This document shows, in pieces, positions 25,690 through 36,400 of a stretch of 64,000 bases of DNA (its first letter is position 1; the number at the start of each line of letters is the position of its first letter). The position numbers and the translations under genes were made by a program. The stretch lies in assembly GCF_018143015.1 (NCBI RefSeq), contig NC_054740.1:40744180-40808179 (forward strand). Direction: 5' to 3'. The stretch comes from Lytechinus variegatus. Lineage: Eukaryota; Echinodermata; Echinoidea; Temnopleuroida; Toxopneustidae. A model generated the notes under the pieces. That model did no database searches. It was not told the DNA's origin and was given only the letters and a program-made list of their open reading frames with translations.

Positions 25690-25933
25690 CACATTGGGTG
25701 ATTTCAAGTTCGGTGTTGGCCTTGGTGTTGGTGTTAGTGTTGGAATTTTGATTGCTTCCCCTAGCTTCAAAACTTATTCAGAGTTTTTGAAACTGATCCA
25801 GATCACATTATTGACATATCAAAAACTAGTGAGTGACATTTCGGGACCATCCTAATGTTATGTTTGGTGTTATAATCGTGTAAAAATTGACCCAACACCA
25901 AAAGGTCAACACTGAACTTGAAATCACCCAGTG
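25690..25933. mobile_element. 244-bp TIR element
   Basis: Thirty-base terminal inverted repeats with few mismatches: TGGGTGATTTCAAGTTCGGT at the left and ACTGAACTTGAAATCACCCA at the right. It lies within the probable SPATA4 3' UTR. Confidence 0.75.
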
Positions 25934-26878
25934 AGATGGGAAATAGTTGAGTGTAAAAAGTTGAATACAAATAGTAAATAGGATTTCACTGAATTGTCAG
26001 AGCTGACATTTTTACTAACAACTTTCAGGAATTCCTTCTGTCTAGGTAGATTTTGAAGCTAATGGAACAGACAGACAAATTTCAGTCCACTTACATGTGA
26101 TTCATTAACTATCTCGAGCCTGCGCACATGTGTAGTGTCTTTAAAATTTGTGTTACAGCATAATCTGCCAGGCTCCAACAGGTATTTGGTGGGATTGTAG
26201 GTGTTTGTCAACTTGAATTATTGAAAATGTCATTTTAACTTATTATTTGCTCTTGTGGTGCCAAGGCAATCGGTTCAAGTAATAGAGGATTTCTGAAATG
26301 TTTGACACTGTAATGTAGATGGTTCATATATTAATGTAAATATCCTTGTTGATGTATTATTTAATTAAATGGCTTGTTATAGTAATGCACTGCTTAGGAT
26401 CACGTGCATGTATATTATGAAGTAATATTTATCGATTGAACTAATTTTTCATCTCACTTTCATTGAGGCACCTGGTATTTTCTTCATACTGATTTCATTA
26501 AAACCTGTCTAAAATGTCATTGTGATAAGAGTTGGGGCAACTCAATAATGGCTGTGTAACTCAGAATGACTACAATGTAATCTTTTTGAAAAGTTTAACT
26601 CAAGATTTTTTTTTCTTTCTGCGGCCATAAGATAATGTTAATTATGTTTAGATTTTCATCTTTCCCCCAAAGAAGAAGTTTCTTTTACCCCTACCAACAG
26701 ATTTCTGATAATAAAGTACTTTACAAATTGATAAATTGTCCCTACCACTTGTCACTACAGATAGTCTCAGTGATACAATACTACACGATAACTAGAGAGA
26801 TCTTATTTATATTTGCATCAAAATTCATGAATTTCATGTAAAAAAGAATCTATTTTTAGGTGTCGTAACATATGAGCC

Positions 26879-27019
26879 AAATAATGAATGTTCTATTCAT
26901 TTGTGCAATGAACAGAATACTTAATTCAGTGAAAGATGAAATGGATGATCCATAAATCATTTCATCTTTCACCTCATGAAGTATTCTGCCCATATTGCAC
27001 TCATAAATATTCATTATTT
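26879..27019. other. Long hairpin, arms about 65 bp
   Basis: AATAATGAATG near 26880 pairs with CATTCATTATT-like sequence ending near 27019. Further in, GTGAAAGATGAAATGGATGA pairs with ATCATTTCATCTTTCAC around a centre near 26950. Either a small palindromic MITE or a hairpin transcript; there is no evidence of a processed small RNA. Confidence 0.6.
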
Positions 27020-28189
27020 GTATATCATTGAACAGCAAAACATTCTTTGATTACTTCTTCTTTCTCATTCTCCTGCTTTTAAAAATATATTTCTTTTTCA
27101 AGGTTGGATTCCCATTTCGATTTACTAATATTTTCTTAATTATGCAATTTAAATACTTTTCTGCTCCATCAAAATGTGAATGACTGAAGTTGAATACTTA
27201 TCTCTTAATATTGATGCTAACTTTTGAAGAACAAACAGCTAAGAACACAATATCAATGTTAATTTCAGCTAAAATTCAGCATCCACTGTTTCTAATTTGC
27301 AAAAAAATTTTATCTTTTGTTGGAACAGCATATACGCAGGTTCTTAAATGTATCCAAATGTAATTAAAGAAGGAATAAATTCAACAGAGATAAACGTAGG
27401 TACAATTAAATTTATATTCCTATAGCAGTTGGGGTCTTCAGCACTGAAAACTGCCATTGATATTGCAACATGTAGTTTATAACTGTATTATTGAAACATG
27501 TACAGTGTAGATGATACTGATATTAACATTTATTAATTGCTATAATATGGATATAGGAACTAAAATCGGAATAAATAGAATAATGTGGCTGAGGGTTTTA
27601 TCTATAGATTGTGTAAATTTTTGCAGTATTTCTTTGACATCGCCTTTAACATGTACATGTTATGCAATAATAGCTTCTAATGTGTATTGAAATGTATTTC
27701 AGGAAATTAATTAATTCAAGAGATGACATGTTTGTATTATATGTTAATATTGCCTTTCAAGAAAACATGCATGATAATAATAAATTGTAATTGTCTGTAC
27801 AAATAAGTTCAACAAAATGTGTCTTTTTACAGTACAGAAATCCTCAAGTTAGATTGCATGAATATGATGTATAGATTCAGCTGAGAACCAAATCCAGAAA
27901 AAAGTGTATATTTTCATACATTTTGAAACCCAAAATGAAATCATAACAGAGAAGTTCAACAGGCCTTCAAAGAGATTGTTGTGTAGGATATAACACATAC
28001 AGGGCCCCACTTTTGACTGATTTTTCTGATCTTTCACACATGATAGAATACCACAGATTCTTTCAATGAGAGAAAATTTATATTCCTCTAAGGTGGCATC
28101 CCTTTTGCTAGCTTTGAAGAATGTTGAGATGAATAACACGTACTTGTAGGGGGAGGGGCTACCGCTTCAGGGAGCACATTGAAAGTTTT

Positions 28190-28316
28190 CTGAAAAGCAC
28201 CTCAGGAAGAGTATCATTGACAGACGTTACCAATATTTGGGAATCCTTGCATCTGATTGGCTTAGAGCAAGTTAATCGGTGAAAATCAATGACGAAACTC
28301 TTCATGAGATGCTTCC
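28190..28316. repeat. Dispersed repeat with CTGATTGGCT core
   Basis: The segment shares GCATCTGATTGGCTTAGAG-type sequence and flanks with about 43055-43190 (GCACCTGATTGGCTGAGAA). Both sides contain short complementary motifs (AGTTTTCTGAAAAG versus its loose complement). Weak MITE candidate. Confidence 0.4.
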
Positions 28317-29246
28317 ACCGGTTCACTGGACTTTGACACCCTTACAGAGCTTTACGCAATTCATTGGTTGTTTTGGTATTGTTGCATTTACTTTAATGTT
28401 TGTATATAGCTCTACATATTGTCCAAATAATCCACTCCTACAATGATTAAAAAGTAATAATGTATATATACAGCGTACATATACTGGTATAATTTTCATG
28501 TAAAAAAAAAATGCTCTACATGTATGTGCAGCATCCCCTCCCCTCCTTCCACACACACACACACGTAAGAAAAAGAACAAAGTTTAGTCACAAAAATATT
28601 CTTCATGTGTGATTTATTTCTTTGATGAAATTACTTCAAAATGTAACAAGTAAATACATTCACATAAGTTAACAAAAACAAAGCATTGTCCAATTTGTGA
28701 TATTATGCCATTGTTACACACACATACATGGCAGTATGCCAAAGAATTTCAGATATATTCAGATCTCGGATTTAAGAATCTTCAAAATCATGTAATTATT
28801 CAACCTTTGTAACAAATTAATCAGAAATAAAATGGAAACTTGTTTAGTTTCGGTATTACAATAACGTAAAACAAACGTATCAATTTATAAAAAAAACTGA
28901 GAGAAAATTAAAGTGGTTTCATAGGAGATGTTAAGTGGTCTCAGAATACCAATTTCTTTTAATAGATAACTTTTTTTTAATCAAAGATAAAAAGGATCTC
29001 AGAATACCGCATGATGGTTTCATTTCATACAATTTTGTTGCAGTAAAAAAAAAATTACAAAATTCTTGACAAAAGCTTTTAAACTTTATCTGACACCATG
29101 ATTTTAGTAGCAAATTAACAGTTATCTTTAAGCTTGCTATGATAAGTTTAACTGAAGTTCCCTGACTTTCAGTAAAGAGTTGCTTCTAATAATTTACTTT
29201 ATCACACCATACTGATACTAATGCAAACCACACAGATGTAAAAACC

Positions 29247-29380
29247 AGGGTCCTGTAACACATAAAACAGCGATTAATCGTACGCTTGATTTTCATGATT
29301 GATTGTACATTGTAGTCAATGCAATCAATTGTTAACAAAATGTTCTCCGATGATTGCTAAGCTTTGTGTTACGAGCCCTA
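29247..29380. mobile_element. Small MITE, family 3
   Basis: Ends GGGTCCTGTAACACATAAA and CTTTGTGTTACGAGCCC are near inverted. Internal TGATTGTACATTGTAGTC-like sequence also occurs in two tandem relatives at 51307-51420 and 51461-51598. It abuts the family-1 MITE that follows. Confidence 0.65.
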
Positions 29381-29552
29381 GGTGGGTGTTTCATAAAGCT
29401 GTTCGTAAGATAAGAACGACTTTAAGAAAAACTGGTGATCCTTTCTTTTGGTAAATGGTATACACCATAGGCGATGGTTTAGCGCGTAAGAAAGGATCAC
29501 AAGTCGTTCTTAAAGTTGCTCTTAACTTACAAACAGCTTTATGAAATGGCCT
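29381..29552. mobile_element. Palindromic MITE, family 1
   Basis: GTTTCATAAAGCTGTTCGTA at the left end and ACAAACAGCTTTATGAAAT at the right end are inverted; GATCCTTTCTT and AAGAAAGGATCA are mirrored inside. It is the cleanest copy of this family in the window. Confidence 0.8.
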
Positions 29553-30726
29553 ACAGTTATGTTTCAAAAAGAGTGTATCAGAATTAATGACTTAACAGCC
29601 AGCAGTGGATAATTTCCTTTGCCTTTTCCTTGATAGTAAAACAATTAAGTGAATAGTATTACAACCTTTCCAGGGTACAATTCGCAATTGTGTGTTCGAG
29701 TCATCTTTATACATGTACATTTCTTCTTTTAGGGGATATTCCCACATGGATTCAAAATACAAATTCCACTTCTGTAAGAAACCTGCAAATACTACCATGT
29801 CGGTGTTGATTTTGAGCTGCATTTCATAAATCATACCATACCCATACGTATTCACCGGACAGTACACACAATTCCTGAATACAAATCAATTAAGGTTCAT
29901 GCTTTGGCACCCGGCTGCACTGCATCAAATGCATGCTAATAGAATAGAATACAAGAAAAATATATCTATATATCTCAATAACCTTTCTCTTCTCTATACA
30001 CAATCAACTAAAACTTTTTACACAATCATATAAAAAAGAAGAAAAATCAAATATACAATTATTTACATCCATTTTTTACATTCAGCATATAATTTCAAGG
30101 TGCTTCAAATTAGGTGGTGCCATATATTTCAATGTGTATGCTAGGTCGATTCATTTCAATGCTAATATATACATTCAAGTTCACATGAATATTTATACAA
30201 GGAGACATACATCATCCCAATGCCCCCACAAATACAAAAAAAGAAACAGAGAATATTGTTTTGTAAAGACAACAGGACGAACAAAACATGTCAATATTCA
30301 TTAAAAAGAATACAATGTACTTTACAATCATTCTCACTTAAGATGTCTTCTTAATCAAATTGGATATTTTTTTTTCAATAAAAATTAAATATGATTATTC
30401 ATCAAATTGGATGTGTACTTCTCATACATTTCTCTTTAAAAAGTTTGTTGACCTTCATACTGACACACAGGTGAATACCAAGAGAATATGCTTAAAAAGT
30501 ATAAACAATGAGTCAACAAAGACATGGCACCTCAATTGAACTGGGACAACACCCCTTTAACTTAAAACAAACTTCCAAGAGAAATAACTATCAACACTCT
30601 ACTACTAAAGATGATGATATGCACCATTCATACAGTGCACTTTAAATTTTATGGTTTCTAAGTTTATGTTTCAGTTTATGTTTCTTAAGCACAGCTCAAG
30701 TGATTCTATGGATGCTCAAGCAATCA

Positions 30727-30940
30727 AGGAGTTCCTTCCTACCAGGCGCACCCAAACCCAGGTGGAGGGTGGCAAATGTAAATCAACGGCTTACCTAAGA
30801 ATGCAAGTGCTGTGGTGGAATATGAACCCTGGACGTAAATAAACAGCTTACCAAAGAATGCAAGTGCTGTGGTGGAATATGAACCCTAGACTTTGTAGTC
30901 CAATGCCCAGCGATTTATTGACTGAATGGCCCACAGCATG
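30727..30940 (-). mobile_element. Diverged tRNA-SINE fragment with internal duplication
   Basis: A 57-bp unit containing AATGCAAGTGCTGTGGTGGA occurs twice in tandem (about 30793-30905). On the minus strand the B-box-like GGTTCATATTCCACC and an A-box-like region follow each other as in tRNA-derived SINEs. Confidence 0.45.
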
Positions 30941-31724
30941 TCTACTACAACAACAATTTCCAAATAATGCAGAAGACACCTTAACAAGGAAAACTGAAAA
31001 CCAGACTCTTTCTATCTTGGATTCTCAATGCATGTTTCACATGAAAATTTCCCTGTGTAATCAATCTTAATTACAACTTCTTATTTGATTGTTACTATTT
31101 CTATGTAATAGCAATCTAATAAAAAACATTAAATGTTATTCATTAACATTACTTTACAATATTAATGAAGCGTGCATGCAGCAGAACATGTATCTATTGA
31201 GTTGTGTCAGTCAAACTTTACAGGCATGTGGCTAAAATAAAGATGTATTTTTTTTTCAAAACAAACATTTAAAATCATACACACATTAAAATGTCAAACT
31301 TGCATTATCCCATGCAATTCTTTCTTGACTTTAAGAAATGAAATTATAAAGTGGTAGGGCACTCATTCACTTTAAAATATCAAAAAGCTGAATAAATAAT
31401 TCAAAAGAGAGAAGTTGTTATCCACATTAACCCGTGAAATACAACACTCTTCCCTCAATTGAACAAAAAAAAAATTTGGACGGACTCTAAAAAAACATCT
31501 TCTTTTGAAATTTGATCAAAGCAAGTTGAACTACACGAACAAGAAAGATGACGAATCTCGATGGGTTCTAGACTGTGCACAGTCAAATTTATGCCTCCTG
31601 TCATTTCCACATTTGCAAAAAAATCTAATCAATACATTTCAATGAATTATAATCATTATGAAAATTGTGTCGGCAATACTACACATTCATTAAATTAGGA
31701 TTATTTTCTATTTTAAAATATATA

Positions 31725-32476
31725 CAGTCCGACCTCTCTTATCTGGCCTCCCCTTATCCGGATCTCTCTATTATCCGGACGCACACTTGCCAAGATTTTT
31801 TCTTTTTAATCCAATCTAGTACGTGAGTAAATGAGGTTGCAATCTAAACTCAATCCTATACGCAAACTCCCTTTGATTACATATATTTTTCAAGATAGTC
31901 TACCTACAACAACATTATTTTTCATGAAAATATCTCACCCAAATCACCGAAAGAACTTAGGCAGGATAATTTTCCAGGAAATTGGGGCGCAGTGCAAACA
32001 TTTCATCACGTTCTCTTTTTGCTTCCCGGGAAACACAACACATGTCTCACTAGCTTACGCTAGGCCTCATACGGACAGCGCCATCTATTATGTTCAAGCC
32101 TACAGTCAGTGTAACAATGGCTGACATTGCAAAGCTGCGATAGCCGCCGCGATGATCCAATTGTAAAACTTAGTTTCATTGAGTCATTCATTCTCTTTCT
32201 CTCGAGGTATGCTCGATTTATACCTCAATCATTTGAGCAGGTAAATTATCCAACAGTTTTGGCCACCACTCGATTTTATTTCTGTAAAAATACCGCCTAT
32301 AATTTGCACTGACACTGCAGTGAATTCTGTCTGTGTATGCCCACTAAATAGACTACGTGCAGCTACTATTGTGGAGGCAGCTGTGTGTATTTAATATTGG
32401 GCCTCCCAGATCCAGATAAATCCCTTATGCGGATTCGTGCTGGTACCAACACGTCCGGATAAGAGAGGTCGGACTG
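31725..32476. mobile_element. Pogo-like non-autonomous DNA transposon
   Basis: Terminal inverted repeats of about 23 bp: CAGTCCGACCTCTCTTATCT (left) and GGATAAGAGAGGTCGGACTG (right), flanked on both sides by TA, the target duplication of the Tc1/mariner superfamily. The end sequence is typical of pogo/Tigger-type elements. At 752 bp it has no transposase frame, so it needs a helper. A second CCGGA-rich motif is repeated just inside each end. Confidence 0.85.
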
Positions 32477-32698
32477 TATATATATAATTGATTTGTTCAT
32501 ACAGGTGTCAAGTGAGGTATTGCCATAATATAGACAAACTATTGACCAAAGACGATGTCAAGATATGACAACAATATGAACAAACTACATGTACACAAAC
32601 AGAAGAGAGATTGTGAATTATCCACAATAAGCCATAAATACAGTATCTCTCTTGAATGTGCTTTGAAAAGATTAAATTTCATACCCTGCTCAACAGTT

Positions 32699-32940
32699 AT
32701 GAATCATTCCTGCACAACAATTAAAGGTAGTTTTCAAGATGCATTATATTGTTATTTTCTACAAGATTTTTCATCAATATGAATCATTCTTGCACGAGAC
32801 ATTGAAGGTAGTATCCAAGACAATGTATATTATTATTTTCAACACGATCTTTAAAAAGATTTTTTATTAATATGAATCATTCTTGCATGAAAAATTAATA
32901 ATGGTTTTCAAGACAATTCTTATTATTTTTCAACAAGATT
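32699..32940 (+). repeat. Three-copy tandem repeat (~80-90 bp)
   Basis: The unit begins ATGAATCATTCTTGCA and continues with AGGTAGT and TTTTCAA(G/C)A. Copies start near 32699, 32779 and 32871. Located downstream of WDR17, possibly within its 3' UTR. Confidence 0.75.
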
Positions 32941-33079
32941 TTGTCTCTTTTGCCCATCAGAAAGTGGTCTCGATATTACCAAAGATGAGTGAACTATCTC
33001 GCAAGAATTTGATCTGACTGCTCATATATACTGTACATTTATATGATTCAATGCAAGTGAACTGTTCTGCAAGTATTTG

Positions 33080-33415
33080 ACCTCTGACCTCTCGTATGAC
33101 CTATGCTGTGTGAACTCTCTCACAAAAAATTGAACTCACTGCTACATATATTTGACCTATGACCAGTACTTTAGTGCACTGTCCTATAACAATGTGACCT
33201 CTGACCTGCACTTGAGTGTACTGTCCGGCAAAATTTGACCTCTGACTCGCAGTTGAGTGCACTGTCCTGCAAAACTTGACCTCTGACCTGCACTTGAGTG
33301 TACTGTCCTGTAAAAAGAATTGACCTCCGACCTGCAGTTGAGTGTACTGTCCTGCAAAACACTGACATCTGACCTGCAGATGAGTGCACTGTCCTGTAAA
33401 AATTTGACCTTTGAC
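33080..33415 (-). repeat. Tandem TGACCTCTGACCTGCA array
   Basis: Six or so units of about 42-50 bp, each with TTGACCTCTGACCTGCA followed by GAGTGYACTGTCCTGYAA. The array lies just downstream of the WDR17 stop. Two overlapping minus-strand frames (140 and 72 codons) come from the repeat and are not genes. The repeated RGGTCA half-sites are discussed in the findings. Confidence 0.85.
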
Positions 33416-33474
33416 CCCTACACTGTTCATCCTTGGAAAGAGAACTGTGCTGAAGATTGAATCTATTATAATCA

Positions 33475-36400
33475 TTAGAAAGGATTGATGGGCCTTCCTG
33501 ATCCTACCGGTGAGAACATGCACACTTTAGCCCACATGAGGGCACTGTTCAGTGATATCACAGACTTTCCATCATCCAGGAAGAATGTAGGGCCCTGCAT
33601 AAATGGAGAAACAAGTGTTAAAATACACATTGTTAAATCTTGTTTACATGTAGATGTAAAACCTGTAGTGACCAATTTCAGAGAATCCAATCATTAAAAT
33701 CTTGATTTTAATGAAGTATTACAAAGTTTTTTTTCATATATCTATTTGTTACAATTTCTCTATAAAAAAAATACATGTAGAATGCGTGAATTTGTTATTT
33801 CAATTTAGAGCCAGATAACACAATTCTTTGTCATGCGATCTCTTTAAATATATACAGGCAAGGTCATATGTCAATGATCTTCCTCATCAGATCACCTTTA
33901 ACAGATATCTGAGGTCAACCTGCATCCTTTTGACATTCAACAGAAAAGGATGAAAATCTGAATGATTTGGGAGACCCTGTCACAAAAACATGACCTGCTT
34001 CAAGGTCAAAAGTCAATGACCTCCATCAACTTATTGGTAATACATGTAGATACATGTACATGTAAATAGATCAGATATTTCATTCATTACCAGCCTGTGT
34101 CCTTTTGCCAGTCAGCAGATAATCGGTCACTGATGACACATATACGATATTTCATTCATACTAACCTGTATTCTTTTGCCAGTAAGCAGACAATGGTGCA
34201 CATCTGAATGAGTTGAGGAGATGCAAAACTGTCATGAGGTAATGACCTTCTTCAAGGTCAAAGGTCAATGACCTACCTCATGAATTTCATTAGCAATAGA
34301 TATATTGCTCTTCATTCACTCTGACATGTATCCTTTTGCCAGTCAGAGTAGAATGATGAACATCTGAATGAATTGGAAGGTACAATACAGTCACATAGTC
34401 ATGACCTGCTTCAAGGTCAAAGGTCAATGACCTACATGTACCTCCTGAATTTTATTGATAATAAATATCAGATATTTAATTACAACTGACCTGTATCCTT
34501 TTGCCAGTCAGCAGAGAATGGTGAACATCTGAGTGACTTGGGAGATGAGAACCTGTCACAAAGTCATGACCTGCTTCAAGGTCAAAGGTCAAAGATTCTC
34601 CCCGTCGTATAAGATTGCGGTAGAAGTCTTCTTGGAGTGGAGTTGGAGGGGCACATTTGGTATGATCAACACTGTTCAATTTGAACCATAAGGAGAAACA
34701 TGAAAACCAACACAGATGAATGATGCTAACATTATTGATAACATATAGTTTGCAGCTTTTCAATTCATCTGACATACTCTGTCAAATATAAACATTATAT
34801 TTTATTAAAGAGTTAGCATCAAGAGCTCTACTCTTGTTCAATAATGTAATGTTGCATTTATGTACCCAAAGGGGCCATTCTACTATCACAATCTAAACCC
34901 ATATTGAGAGCGGGATAGGAATTGGTTGAAATCGGGAACAGCGTAATAACAATGTTGTGAAGATGGAGGTAACAGAGGGCATTTTATTTAGATCGGCGTG
35001 ATTGTCTAAACATTTTGAAAATGTTCAAAATTTCATGCCGATCTTCCTGATCAGAATGCGCCCATGTTGAATCATGGGGGAAGCAGGAAAAGCGTAAGAA
35101 GCGCGGCGCGCAGACGTAATGAATCCCTGTTCCTTTGGAAAACTAAAAAAAAAAATTTGCTGGCTCCCCGTAAAATGGTTCATTATCCCCCCCAACCCTG
35201 CCTGATCTGGAGGTTTGCTAAATCATAGCCAAATCGGCATAATGGAACATGGGCTTACGATTAATTTTCGTAATATCTTCTCTTTTCTGTCAAGCTTATT
35301 CATGAATTGTGAATGCATCTTGTGTCACAAAATTGTACTCTTATCTTTTAATAAGTGGAAACATAACTTTTGATTTGAAACATGAATTACTTTTGAATAT
35401 ATTCATTTTGAAACATGAATTACTATTGAATATATTCATTTTCAAACATCAATTGATTTCAAGTTTTAAAGTGTTTGTAAGAATATATATTATATGCTTC
35501 ATGAACCTACCTACCTCTCTCCCTAAAAAAAGGAAAAATAATGAAAAAAATAATTGTAAAAAATACTAACAATGGTGAGTTATTCCTACCTTACGTTAGT
35601 CCCAGATACAGCATTCCATGCTTCTAATTCAGTCTGAACAAGAGGGTCTGAAAGAGGGAGATCTGACCCAAAGCCACCTTCCCTGATAAGCCTCAATGCT
35701 ACACTGAATAGATGGGCAACTATAGAACGGTAACCCCTTCGTATAGCTACTAGAGCTCCAACATAGCAAGACAAGATGACCAACTCACATCGCTGCCTGA
35801 AATACAATAAGAGAAACCTCATAAAGAATATTGAGTACTGTATCATAAGGGCTTCATGGAGTAACAAATGACTATACATGTAGATCTGAAAAAGGAAGGC
35901 CTGATCTAAATCTACCTTCCCTGATAAGCCTCAATGCTACATTTAATAGATAAGCAACTATATAATGTGTCCCCTTCGTAAAGTTACTAGAGCTCCAACG
36001 TAGCAAGAAAAGATGACCAACTCACAATGCTGAGTGAAATACAAGACAAATAATATCAACATTTTATCAGGGGCTGCTCCATAAACCTCCAAAGGTCTCC
36101 AGATCACAAAACTTTCTGAGATTCAAATTTTAATTATATTATCTCTTGGGGCCAAAACTAGCCACTTTACCAGGGATATGTTGTGATACGTGTTTCACTA
36201 AGTTGTTTGTAAGTTATGGGTGTCTAGTCGATGCATGTTCTGGTTGTTTAAACAGTTCCTAAATCACTACGTCCCATTAACTTACACTGAAATAACGTTT
36301 CCATTAACGGGAATCTTTGTTGTTAAAAACAGTTCACTTCAAAGTTGATTATTTGTGCAAAATCAATTAAGGTTTGAGAAACTTCACTCCCACTTTGTTA

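Larger units (their letters stand above)
25376..33474. other. SPATA4-WDR17 convergent intergenic region
   Basis: Eight kilobases between two stop codons that face each other. It must include both 3' UTRs. I found no exon with coding signature; the content is AT-rich unique sequence plus the repeats listed separately. Possible SPATA4 poly(A) hexamers occur at about 27376, 27570 and 27780. Confidence 0.6.

Noticed and set aside
33101-33523. 140-codon minus-strand frame downstream of WDR17
   Set aside because: Its repetitive peptide follows the TGACCTCTGACCTGCA tandem units; no independent coding evidence.
35884-36050. Functional mutually exclusive WDR17 exon
   Set aside because: A 1-bp deletion brings an in-frame stop about 24 codons in.
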